Assembly: GCF_000218895.1 (NCBI RefSeq)
Contig: NC_015703.1
Coordinates: 4,353,001 to 4,417,000 of the forward strand
Origin: Runella slithyformis DSM 19594
GTDB lineage: Bacteria > Bacteroidota > Bacteroidia > Cytophagales > Spirosomataceae
Reading direction: 5' to 3'
DNA: 64,000 nt
The translations under genes were made by a program, and so were the position numbers. Numbering within the stretch: the first letter of the stretch is position 1; each line of letters starts with the position of its first letter. The notes under the pieces were generated by a model. The model was given only the letters and a program-made list of their open reading frames with translations. It was not told the DNA's origin and did no database searches. Of this stretch, positions 45,063-52,649 are shown in pieces.

Positions 45063-45223
45063 ATACCATTCCATGCGTGTGGCTTCAGGATATAAGTCAT
45101 TCGTTTTCATTAACTTTGCTTCCTACTTCGTGTCAGAAAGGCTTCCATGGGGTAGCAATCGTACGCGCACAGGCAGAGAACCCACTCAATCATTTGCTCA
45201 TTTATTCTTTTCGTTATTCAAAA

Positions 45224-46078
45224 ATGTTACGCATTGCCATTCAGAAATCAGGACGTCTCAGCGACGATTCCATCAAATTATTCAAAGAATGCGGTATTCA
45301 GTTTGACAGCAGTTCTTCCGGGAAATTAAAGTCGATCTCCGCCAATTTTCCCGCAGAATTTTTATTCCTGCGCGACGATGACATTCCCGGCTACGTCGAA
45401 GACGGCGTGGCAGACCTGGGCATTGTCGGCGAAAATGTGTACACCGAAACGGGGCGTGAAGTAAACGTAGTGCATAAACTGGGATTTTCGAAATGCCGGC
45501 TTTCGCTGGCCATTCCGCGCGGCACGCAGTGGAACGGTGTACAGGACCTGCACGGATGCGGCATTGCCACGTCATACCCGCGCATTTTGGGAAATTACCT
45601 GAAAGAAAACGGCGTTGAAGCGGAGATTCACGAAATCAGCGGCTCAGTGGAGATCGCTCCGAGCATCGGTTTGGCCGATGCCGTGTGTGATATTGTCAGT
45701 TCGGGAAGTACGTTGTTGAGCAATGGACTCAAAGAGGTCGAAGTGATTTACCGCTCGGAAGCCATTCTGATTGCAGCACCCGGGCTGAGTGGTGAAAAAG
45801 CCGCGCTGCTCGATAAGGTCATGTTTCGTATCAAGGCGGTACAGGCTGCTCAAAACAATAAATACATTTTGCTTAATTGCCCGGCCGATGCCGTCGACAA
45901 GATCATGCAATATATCCCCGGCATGAAAGCACCGACCGTGTTGCCGCTGGTGACGGAAGGTTGGGTGTCGCTGCATTCGGTCATCAACGAAAACGATTTC
46001 TGGACCAACATCGAAAAGATCCGCGAAGCCGGTGCTGAAGGGATTTTGGTGATACCGATTGAGAAAATGATACGATAA
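45224..46078 (+). CDS. hisG: ATP phosphoribosyltransferase
   Basis: 284 aa from MLRIAIQKS; a frame extends upstream to 44933 but it runs through the leader-peptide region and is not HisG-like. First enzyme of histidine synthesis, joining PRPP and ATP, and normally feedback-inhibited by His. Long form with the C-terminal regulatory ACT-like domain: KSGRLSDDSIKLFKECGI at the start, VADLGIVGENVY, SYPRILGNYLKENGVEAEIH, SGSVEIAPSIGLADAVCDIV SS and the regulatory tail (KYILLNCPADAVDKIMQYIP). The first structural gene after the leader. Confidence 0.95.
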   Translation: MLRIAIQKSGRLSDDSIKLFKECGIQFDSSSSGKLKSISANFPAEFLFLRDDDIPGYVEDGVADLGIVGENVYTETGREVNVVHKLGFSKCRLSLAIPRGTQWNGVQDLHGCGIATSYPRILGNYLKENGVEAEIHEISGSVEIAPSIGLADAVCDIVSSGSTLLSNGLKEVEVIYRSEAILIAAPGLSGEKAALLDKVMFRIKAVQAAQNNKYILLNCPADAVDKIMQYIPGMKAPTVLPLVTEGWVSLHSVINENDFWTNIEKIREAGAEGILVIPIEKMIR

Positions 46079-46081
46079 AAC

Positions 46082-46130
46082 AGGAGTGAGTAGTGAGGAG
46101 CAGGAATTCAGTACTGAGCACTACTCATTG
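46082..46130. repeat. GGAGTGAGGAG-type intergenic repeat, second copy
   Basis: AGGAGTGAGTAGTGAGGAGCA (written as AGGAGTGAG plus TAGTGAGGAGCA), then after a short spacer GAGCACTACTCA, its near-complement. It lies in the 70-base gap between hisG and hisD and matches the element at 25294-25368 in unit sequence and palindromic build. Confidence 0.6.
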
Positions 46131-46148
46131 CTTTCCAATGTATGAACT

Positions 46149-47417
46149 ATGCAAATTATCCCTTACCCCGACCGCAGTGAATGGGCTGCGCTTTTAGCCC
46201 GGCCGACACAGAGCATGGCCAATATCGAAAAGGCCGTTGCCCCTATTCTGGAACAGGTGCAGAAAGAAGGCGATGCCGCGTTGCGCGCGTTGGCGCTGAA
46301 ATTTGATAAAATTGATCTTGCCGAGATCGCGATGCCGCTGGAAACGGTGGCGGCCGCTGAGACAAGTTTAACCGAAGAGCTCAAAGCGGCGATTCGGCAG
46401 GCTTATGCCAATATTCGAAAGTTTCATGAGGCGCAGTATCAGCCCGCTGAAAAAATTGAAACTATGCCCGGGGTTACCTGCTGGCGGCGCAGCGTAGGCA
46501 TTGAAAAGGTAGGCTTATACATTCCCGGCGGTTCGGCTCCGCTGTTCAGTACGGTGCTGATGCTGGGCGTCCCGGCTCAATTGGCCGGCTGTAAAGAGGT
46601 TGTTCTCTGTACGCCGAGCGACCACCCCGCCATTTTGTACGCGGCACAATTGGTGGGTGTTACGAAGATTTTCCGTATCGGCGGTGCGCAGGCTATTGCG
46701 GCCATGGCCTACGGAACCGAATCCGTTCCTAAAGTCTACAAGATATTCGGGCCGGGCAACCAATACGTTACGGCGGCAAAAATGCTGTTGGCGAAAGAGG
46801 GCGTGGCCATTGACATGCCGGCGGGTCCCTCAGAAGTGGCGATTTACGCGGACGGATCGGCGGTACCGTCGTTTGTGGCGGCCGATCTGTTGTCGCAGGC
46901 AGAGCATGGAGCCGACAGCCAGGTGCTGCTGGTATCGACAGATAAGAAATTTTTAGCTTCGGTAAACCTTACGCTTGCTACGCAATTGGAAGGCCTGCCC
47001 CGGAAAGAATTGGCGCGAAAGGCGATTGAAAACAGCAAAGCGATCCTGGTGGAAGATGAAGCCGAAGCCATTGACCTGCTCAATGAGTATGCGGCAGAAC
47101 ACCTGATCCTGAGTGTGCAGAATGCCGAAGCCCTCAGTGAAAAGATCATCAATGCCGGCTCTGTTTTTCTGGGAAATTATACCCCCGAATCCTGCGGAGA
47201 TTATGCCTCGGGCACCAATCACACCCTGCCGACCAACGGCCACGCCCGGGCGTACAGCGGAGTATCGTTGGATAGTTTCGTAAAAAAGATCACCGTCCAG
47301 CACATCACGCCTGAAGGTCTCAAAGCTCTGGGACCGACAGTCGAGGCCATGGCCGAAGCCGAGTCGCTCTACGCGCATAAGCGTGCCGTAAGCTTGCGTT
47401 TGAGCAGTTTGAAATAA
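46149..47417 (+). CDS. hisD: Histidinol dehydrogenase
   Basis: 422 aa. Last two steps of histidine synthesis (histidinol to histidine, NAD-dependent, zinc enzyme). Motifs: CWRRSVGIEKVGLYIPGG, YKIFGPGNQYVTAAKMLLAK, IDMPAGPSEVAIYAD, the zinc-site LLSQAEHGADSQ and SCGDYASGTNHTLPT. Full length. The operon order hisG-hisD-hisC is normal apart from the insert that follows. Confidence 0.96.
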   Translation: MQIIPYPDRSEWAALLARPTQSMANIEKAVAPILEQVQKEGDAALRALALKFDKIDLAEIAMPLETVAAAETSLTEELKAAIRQAYANIRKFHEAQYQPAEKIETMPGVTCWRRSVGIEKVGLYIPGGSAPLFSTVLMLGVPAQLAGCKEVVLCTPSDHPAILYAAQLVGVTKIFRIGGAQAIAAMAYGTESVPKVYKIFGPGNQYVTAAKMLLAKEGVAIDMPAGPSEVAIYADGSAVPSFVAADLLSQAEHGADSQVLLVSTDKKFLASVNLTLATQLEGLPRKELARKAIENSKAILVEDEAEAIDLLNEYAAEHLILSVQNAEALSEKIINAGSVFLGNYTPESCGDYASGTNHTLPTNGHARAYSGVSLDSFVKKITVQHITPEGLKALGPTVEAMAEAESLYAHKRAVSLRLSSLK

Positions 47418-47457
47418 CGTAGGGGCAGGCCTTGCGTCTGCTCGATTTCGCCTGCCC
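47418..47457. repeat. GTAGGGGCAGGC-type intergenic repeat
   Basis: CGTAGGGGCAGGCCTTGCGT, then CTGCTCGATTTCGCCTGCCC, directly after the hisD stop; the GGGCAGGC and GCCTGCCC arms can pair. A related element follows the lolD stop at 62303. A further GCCTTGCA/TGCAGGC pair lies at 47498-47515. Confidence 0.65.
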
Positions 47458-47555
47458 AATAGCAAACGAGCATTATAAACGCCATTCCCGCCGCGTTTGC
47501 CTTGCAAATGCAGGCGAGTGTAGTAAATTGCATTACACTTGAAAAAAGCGCAAAC

Positions 47556-48872
47556 ATGGAAGAGATTTTTGTGACCAAACTTCGCATCAATAAGGTTCGC
47601 CATCTGGAAAACCTCGAAATTCCATTGTCCGAAACCGAGCGTAAGCACTTGATTTTGACGGGAAAAAACGGGAGTGGAAAGACGAGTGTGCTAGAGGGGA
47701 TTAATACTTTTTTGAATTGGATTTTAAATTCTCAAACTCAGGAAACAGAAGTTGAAGAAAACGTACAGCAATATATTTTTTATAAAAATGAAATAAAGCA
47801 ACGGGAAGCAAGAATGGCCAAAGGCTATAACGAATCTTATGGGCATTATCAATGGAAGGGAGATGCTGTGAATGTTCAGGATATGCAATCAAAAATAGTG
47901 CGTTATCAAACCTTTGTTGAATCCTGTACTCCTGTTCAGCTATTATCAAATGTTGACTTATATAGTGAGGGAAACTTTCAAAAAGTAAATTGGCGATTTG
48001 GTGATTTTATTCTCAAGTATTTCCCTTCAAAGCGTTTTTTTCAACCTAAGGAATCTCTAGGCCCCCAAAAAATTGAACTCAAAGAACAATATAATATTAA
48101 AGAAAATGCAAGTGAAAACTTTGTTCGTCAATTAGTTAATCTACGTTTGGATTTATTGGATGCGAAAGATACAGGCAAAACGTGGGAGGTTGAAAAAGTT
48201 GAGAATTGGTTCAAACAATTCGAAACTACACTTAGAAAAATTTTTGATGATGAGTCTCTTGAATTAGTTTTTGACCGATCCAGTTTTAATTATAATATTG
48301 TTACAAAAGGGAAAGGGTTATTTAACTTAAATCAGCTTTCCGATGGATATGCAGCATTTTTGTCGATAGTCTCTGAATTAATGATGAGAATGGATAAAAA
48401 GTTTGAGATGATAAGACCCTACGATCTCCAAGGCATCGTTCTGATTGACGAAGTAGAAACTCATCTGCACATTGATTTACAAAAGAAAATACTTCCGTTT
48501 TTAACATCGTTCTTCCCAAAGATTCAATTCATTGTTACCACACACTCGCCTTTTGTGCTGAGTTCGATTGACAATGCGGTGATCTATGATTTGGAAAAGC
48601 AGGAAAGAGTAGAGGATTTATCGGCTTATTCTTATACAAATATTGTCAAGGGCTACTTTGGAACCGATGAATATTCCAATGAAATTAAGGAGAAAGTAGT
48701 TGATTATGAGCGTTTATTAAACAGAATAAAGGGCAGTACAGCTAACCTTTCAATTGAGGAAAAAGAACAGTTTTATGAATTGAAAAAGTATTTTGAGGAA
48801 TTGCCCAAATCACTTTCACCTGAACTGCAACTCAAGATTCAACAATTAGAACTTGCCCAATTAGCTCAATGA
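47556..48872 (+). CDS. AAA/ABC-type ATPase of a Septu-like (PtuA-like) module
   Basis: 438 aa from MEEIFVTKLR. SMC/RecF-like ATPase: Walker A LTGKNGSGKTSVLEGI (residues about 35-48), a middle coiled and helical insert, the signature-like QLSDGYAAFLSI (about 259-270), Walker B GIVLIDEVETHLH (about 294-306) and the H-loop IVTTHSPFVLSS (about 325-337). An HNH nuclease gene overlaps its stop by ATGA. This pair matches PtuA plus PtuB of Septu anti-phage systems; related ATPase-HNH pairs also accompany some retrons, but no reverse transcriptase is here. Visibly AT-richer than hisD and hisC, with Lys/Glu/Asn-rich content, suggesting transfer. Defence function is inferred. Confidence 0.78.
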   Translation: MEEIFVTKLRINKVRHLENLEIPLSETERKHLILTGKNGSGKTSVLEGINTFLNWILNSQTQETEVEENVQQYIFYKNEIKQREARMAKGYNESYGHYQWKGDAVNVQDMQSKIVRYQTFVESCTPVQLLSNVDLYSEGNFQKVNWRFGDFILKYFPSKRFFQPKESLGPQKIELKEQYNIKENASENFVRQLVNLRLDLLDAKDTGKTWEVEKVENWFKQFETTLRKIFDDESLELVFDRSSFNYNIVTKGKGLFNLNQLSDGYAAFLSIVSELMMRMDKKFEMIRPYDLQGIVLIDEVETHLHIDLQKKILPFLTSFFPKIQFIVTTHSPFVLSSIDNAVIYDLEKQERVEDLSAYSYTNIVKGYFGTDEYSNEIKEKVVDYERLLNRIKGSTANLSIEEKEQFYELKKYFEELPKSLSPELQLKIQQLELAQLAQ

Positions 48873-49546
48873 TAAATATTTTAAAATCACAGCCTGCTCC
48901 TGAATGTTTAGCGTCAGAATCTCAAAAAGTCAGCGGCGATTATAAGTGTGGAGATGTATTACATCGAATTAAGCAAGATTTTAAAAATAAGTGCTATATC
49001 TGCGAAACAAAAGGCCCTACCACTATTAACGTTGAACATTTCTTGCCTCATCGCGGAGATGTTCAACGAAAGTTTGATTGGAATAATCTTTTTTATGTTT
49101 GTGGACATTGTAATAATACAAAGTTAGCTAAGTCTCAATACGATAATATTTTAGATTGTACCAACTCTGATAACCGAGTTGTAGATTTAATTGAACATAT
49201 TTTTGGTCCATTAAAGTCTGATTCCCTTGATTTTAAAGCTCAAATTCAAAGCCAAATAGTTCTTAATACGGTGGCACTTTTGGAAGAAGTATAGGATGGT
49301 AAAACTGTTTTGAAAAAAATTGAAGCCGAAAATATCATTCATGCTCTTACCAAAGAGATGAATAACTTTGTGCATTTTGCTACAGGATATTTAAAATCAG
49401 ACGACAATCCACAAGCAAGACGAGATTTTCATGAACTGATAGTTGCTAAATTGAAACCGGAGACTGCTTTTACAGCCTTCAAAATATGGGTTGTCAAATC
49501 AAACCCGAAACTTTTAAAAGAATTTGCAGAATACCTACCACAATGA
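48869..49546 (+). pseudogene. HNH nuclease (PtuB-like) interrupted by in-frame TAG
   Basis: The first 141 codons hold the HNH/zinc site: CYIC at residues 42-45, VEHFLPHRGD, FDWNNLFYVCGHC (Cys 78 and 81) and NN. A TAG at 49292-49294 follows LLEEV. The same frame then continues without a break as DGKTVLKKIEAENIIHALTK and on to a TGA at 49544-49546, giving an extra 83 residues of protein-like helical sequence. So a 225-aa nuclease appears cut by one base change (a Tyr codon TAT or TAC to TAG is likely). The truncated product keeps the whole zinc/HNH core and might still act. Its ATG overlaps the ATPase stop and its final stop overlaps the hisC start. Confidence 0.72.
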
Positions 49547-50601
49547 CATTTGACTTAACGAAAATCCTCCGTCCGCATATCCTTAATTTGGTGCCGTACT
49601 CCTCGGCACGGGATGAATATACGGGCAAAGAAGGTATCTTTTTGGATGCCAATGAAAACCCTTATCAATCGGTGAACGGACAGCACTGGAACCGTTATCC
49701 CGACCCGTATCAGTGGGCCATCAAAGAAAAACTGGCACCCATCAAGGGCGTACGTCCCACGCAGATCTTTCTGGGCAATGGCTCCGATGAGCCGATTGAC
49801 CTGTTGGTACGGGCCACCTGTACCCCCCGGGAAGATACCATGCTGCTCATGCCGCCCACCTACGGGATGTATCAGGTAAGCGCCGATATCAACGACGTGC
49901 CGGTCATCAAAGTACCGCTGACGCCTGATTTTCAAATTGATACTCCGGGTGTATTGGCGGCGTTGACCCCCCATACCAAAATCGTATGGATATGTTCGCC
50001 CAATAATCCCAGCGGCAACTTGGTTCGGCGGGAGGCGATCGTGGAGATTCTGAACACCTTTGAAGGATTGGTGGTGGTCGATGAAGCCTACATTGACTTT
50101 GCGAGTGAGCCGTCGTTTACGCAGGAGTTGGATAATTATCCCAATTTGATCGTGTTGCAGACCTTTTCCAAAGCCTGGGGATTGGCGTCGTTGCGCTTAG
50201 GAATGTGCTTTGCGTCTGAAGCAATCATTAAGGTACTGAACAAGATCAAGCCGCCCTACAACCTGAGCGGTGCCACGCAGCAATTGTTACTTGAAGCGCT
50301 GGATTACGTCGAAACTAAGAATCAATTGGTAAAGGATATTTTAGCGGAGCGGGAACAATTGCGCACGAATTTAGCCGCCCTGCCGTTAGTAAAGAGGATC
50401 TATCCCTCAGATTCCAACTTTTTGCTCGTCGAATTTGACGATGCTTACGCGGTAATGCAGTACCTGATTGACCAAAAAATCATCGTGCGCGACCGTTCAA
50501 AAGTGATCCTGTGTGAGGGATGTCTGCGCATCACGGTCGGAACGTTGGAAGAAAATACTACGTTGGTTCAAACACTGAACGCATTCGCCGTTATGGCCTG
50601 A
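49543..50601 (+). CDS. hisC: Histidinol-phosphate aminotransferase
   Basis: 352 aa from MTFDLTKILRP, starting at the ATG that overlaps the nuclease stop (ATGA); the frame is open upstream to 49486 but that part lies inside the nuclease gene. PLP-dependent class I/II aminotransferase of histidine synthesis: FLDANENPYQS, LGNGSDEPIDLLVRA, CSPNNPSGNL, VVDEAYIDFAS and the Schiff-base lysine in TFSKAWGLASLRLG. Probably translated in part by coupling to the nuclease gene, an unusual arrangement for an essential biosynthetic gene. Confidence 0.95.
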   Translation: MTFDLTKILRPHILNLVPYSSARDEYTGKEGIFLDANENPYQSVNGQHWNRYPDPYQWAIKEKLAPIKGVRPTQIFLGNGSDEPIDLLVRATCTPREDTMLLMPPTYGMYQVSADINDVPVIKVPLTPDFQIDTPGVLAALTPHTKIVWICSPNNPSGNLVRREAIVEILNTFEGLVVVDEAYIDFASEPSFTQELDNYPNLIVLQTFSKAWGLASLRLGMCFASEAIIKVLNKIKPPYNLSGATQQLLLEALDYVETKNQLVKDILAEREQLRTNLAALPLVKRIYPSDSNFLLVEFDDAYAVMQYLIDQKIIVRDRSKVILCEGCLRITVGTLEENTTLVQTLNAFAVMA

Positions 50602-50657
50602 CCGATGAGGGTTGGGACGTCGAAGATTGTCTTTGGGAAACATTAACTCTATTTTAA

Positions 50658-51191
50658 ATGAAAAAGAAGCTTTTAATGACCCTGCTTTTTGCCTCTTTTA
50701 CGGTTTTGCCGTCCTTGGCTCAGTACAATAATTGGGCGGTGGGATTTCAATTGGTGGAGCCTTCCGGGCTGAATCTTCGGAAATATTATGGTGAAAACAA
50801 AGCCTTAGACGTTTCGTTGGGTACGTACGGACTGTTTTACGGCCGCGACCGCAAGTACCGTAAGGGCTACTATCAGAATGCCGGATTTTCATTACGGGTC
50901 AATCATTTGTGGCATCGCGGTTTATTCAAAGCGGAAAAGCTGCACGTCTATTACGGTTTTGGCGGACAGATCAACTCGCGTCGGTATTATTTTAACGCAA
51001 GCAATGCGCCCGGAGTTAATGTGTTTACCAATACTATTTCTCTGGGCGGTTCGGGATTGGCGGGTGCCGAATATTTTGTAGATAACAGCCCTTTGTCCCT
51101 GTTTTTAGAAGGCGGTTTGTACGTGGAACTGATTCCCGATATCTTTTACCTTCATCCGCAGGCAGGCATCGGCGTACGCTTTAATTTTTGA
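50658..51191 (+). CDS. Small outer-membrane beta-barrel-like protein
   Basis: 177 aa. Signal peptide MKKKLLMTLLFASFTVLPSLA, then alternating amphipathic strands (WAVGFQLVEPSGLNLRKYY, ALDVSLGTYGLFYG, LHVYYGFGGQIN, LFLEGGLYVELIPDIFY) ending in a C-terminal aromatic F (GIGVRFNF), as outer-membrane barrels do. An eight-strand barrel is plausible. Function unknown. A strong terminator follows. Confidence 0.75.
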   Translation: MKKKLLMTLLFASFTVLPSLAQYNNWAVGFQLVEPSGLNLRKYYGENKALDVSLGTYGLFYGRDRKYRKGYYQNAGFSLRVNHLWHRGLFKAEKLHVYYGFGGQINSRRYYFNASNAPGVNVFTNTISLGGSGLAGAEYFVDNSPLSLFLEGGLYVELIPDIFYLHPQAGIGVRFNF

Positions 51192-51216
51192 AAGTTTAAA
51201 AGATTGATATACAGAA

Positions 51217-51266
51217 ATCGCGGGCAGCCTTTCGCGAAAGGTTGCCCGCGATGGTTTTTATTTTTA
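51217..51266 (+). terminator. Strong intrinsic terminator
   Basis: A near-perfect long stem spans 51217-51252 (ATCGCGGGCA at its 5' arm, TGCCCGCGAT at its 3' arm) and is followed by a T-rich run to 51266. It ends the outer-membrane protein transcript and lies before the convergent gpsA. Confidence 0.88.
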
Positions 51267-51311
51267 TGGGTTTATTATCTACCCTTATGATTATTTCTCA
51301 AAAAATTTCTT

Positions 51312-52301
51312 CTACCGAAGCTTCCTCTTCAACGCTCCGATTTCAGCCGCCGGTGGCTGACGTTCGTACAGTATTTTGTACGCCGCTTCGGTGATGGGCA
51401 TCTCCACACCGTATTTTTTGTTCATATCAAAAATACTGTTGACCGCGTAGTAGCCTTCGGCAATCATTTTCATTTCCATTTGGGCCGATTGTACGCTGTA
51501 GCCGCGTCCGATCATGTTGCCAAAGGTACGGTTGCGGCTGAACTGCGAATAGGCCGTTACCAACAGGTCCCCCAAATAGGCCGAGGCACTCAGATCACGC
51601 TCGCGCGGATCAACGGCATCGACAAACCGCCTGATTTCCTGCATGGCATTGGAAACCAATACCGCCTGAAAATTATCTCCGTAGCCGAGTCCGTGGCTGA
51701 TACCGCAGGTTAGGGCTACAATGTTTTTCATCACGGCGGCGTATTCCACGCCGTAGAGGTCAGTCAAGGGATTGGCCGTGACAAAGCGGCAACTCATCAA
51801 TTGGGAGAAATCGGCGGCGCAGGCAGCATCGGTCGAAGCAATGGTCAGGTAAGATTGTTTTTCCAAAGCCACTTCCTCGGCATGGCAGGGCCCGGCTATG
51901 ACGGAGATTTGACTAATCGGTACCTCAAAATGATCTTCAACCCAATCGGTGACCAGACAGTTACTCGTAGGAATCATTCCTTTAATGGCTGATACCACGC
52001 GCTTTCCCGCAAAGTGCTGAGGCGTAAGGCCCGACAGCGGCTCCTGCACAAAAGCCGCCGGAATGGCCAAAATGATGTACTCTGCACCGTTTATGGCATC
52101 CGCGATTTTTGTGAATGTTTTTACTTTGCGGGGACTTAATCGTACGTCGCGGAGGTAATCGGGATTGTAATGGTGTTTGCGGATATGGTCAACGGCTGCC
52201 CGGTCGCGTAGCCACCAGCGGATGGAGACGTTGTTTTCCGAAAGGATTTTGATAATGGCAGTGGCCCAACTGCCACCACCGATCACGGCGATTGAGGTCA
52301 T
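51312..52301 (-). CDS. gpsA: Glycerol-3-phosphate dehydrogenase [NAD(P)+]
   Basis: 329 aa. Makes sn-glycerol-3-phosphate for phospholipid synthesis. N-terminal IAVIGGGSWATAIIKILSEN, the VVSAIKGMI segment, ISVIAGPCHAEEVALEK, GVEYAAVMKNIVALTCGISH with the catalytic Lys, and RDLSASAYLGDLLVTAYS-type motif. Full length. Confidence 0.94.
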   Translation of the reverse strand: MTSIAVIGGGSWATAIIKILSENNVSIRWWLRDRAAVDHIRKHHYNPDYLRDVRLSPRKVKTFTKIADAINGAEYIILAIPAAFVQEPLSGLTPQHFAGKRVVSAIKGMIPTSNCLVTDWVEDHFEVPISQISVIAGPCHAEEVALEKQSYLTIASTDAACAADFSQLMSCRFVTANPLTDLYGVEYAAVMKNIVALTCGISHGLGYGDNFQAVLVSNAMQEIRRFVDAVDPRERDLSASAYLGDLLVTAYSQFSRNRTFGNMIGRGYSVQSAQMEMKMIAEGYYAVNSIFDMNKKYGVEMPITEAAYKILYERQPPAAEIGALKRKLR

Positions 52302-52377
52302 TTGTCAGGATTGGTGTTCGTAGCGCAAACTTGCAAAAAAAGCCCCGACTTTACACTTCGTCCCGTAAACTTTCCCC

Positions 52378-52503
52378 TTATTTCTCACAGCCGCAGCCCT
52401 TGCCGCAGCCCGAGTTCTTGGGGCTGAGTTCTTTGCGCAGGCGGTTGCCGACGTAACCGATCGCCCCTAAGAAAAGGGTGCCGATGATGATGGATTCCCA
52501 CAT
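52378..52503 (-). CDS. FeoB-associated Cys-rich miniprotein
   Basis: 41 aa. A short membrane helix (MWESIIIGTLFLGAIGYVGN), a basic stretch (RLRKEL) and a tail GCGKGCGCEK of closely spaced cysteines, as in the FeoB-associated Cys-rich membrane protein family linked to ferrous iron uptake. No feoA or feoB is near, so here it is an orphan or serves another transporter. Too short for common ORF thresholds. Confidence 0.7.
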   Translation of the reverse strand: MWESIIIGTLFLGAIGYVGNRLRKELSPKNSGCGKGCGCEK

Positions 52504-52649
52504 ATTCGAAGAATGTTAACTTTTTAATGCGACCGCGGGGGTTTTCAGAGCGTTTTACCGAACAGTATAAAACATATCGCCCATCGCTTTCGTCCAAAAC
52601 GCCTTTTTGCGTAATTGCGTTCCTGATGATCCTTTTCCGTTTCAAAAAT

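Noticed and set aside
44933-45223. N-terminal extension of the hisG frame
   Set aside because: It runs through the his promoter and leader peptide in another frame, and HisG proteins start at the MLRIAIQKS segment.
45120-45223. Classical intrinsic terminator of the his attenuator
   Set aside because: I looked for a GC-rich hairpin followed by a T-run between the leader and hisG and found none by eye; only weak alternative stems.
47556-49546. Retron identity of the ATPase-HNH pair
   Set aside because: No reverse transcriptase gene or msr/msd-like repeat is adjacent; the two-gene Septu layout fits better.
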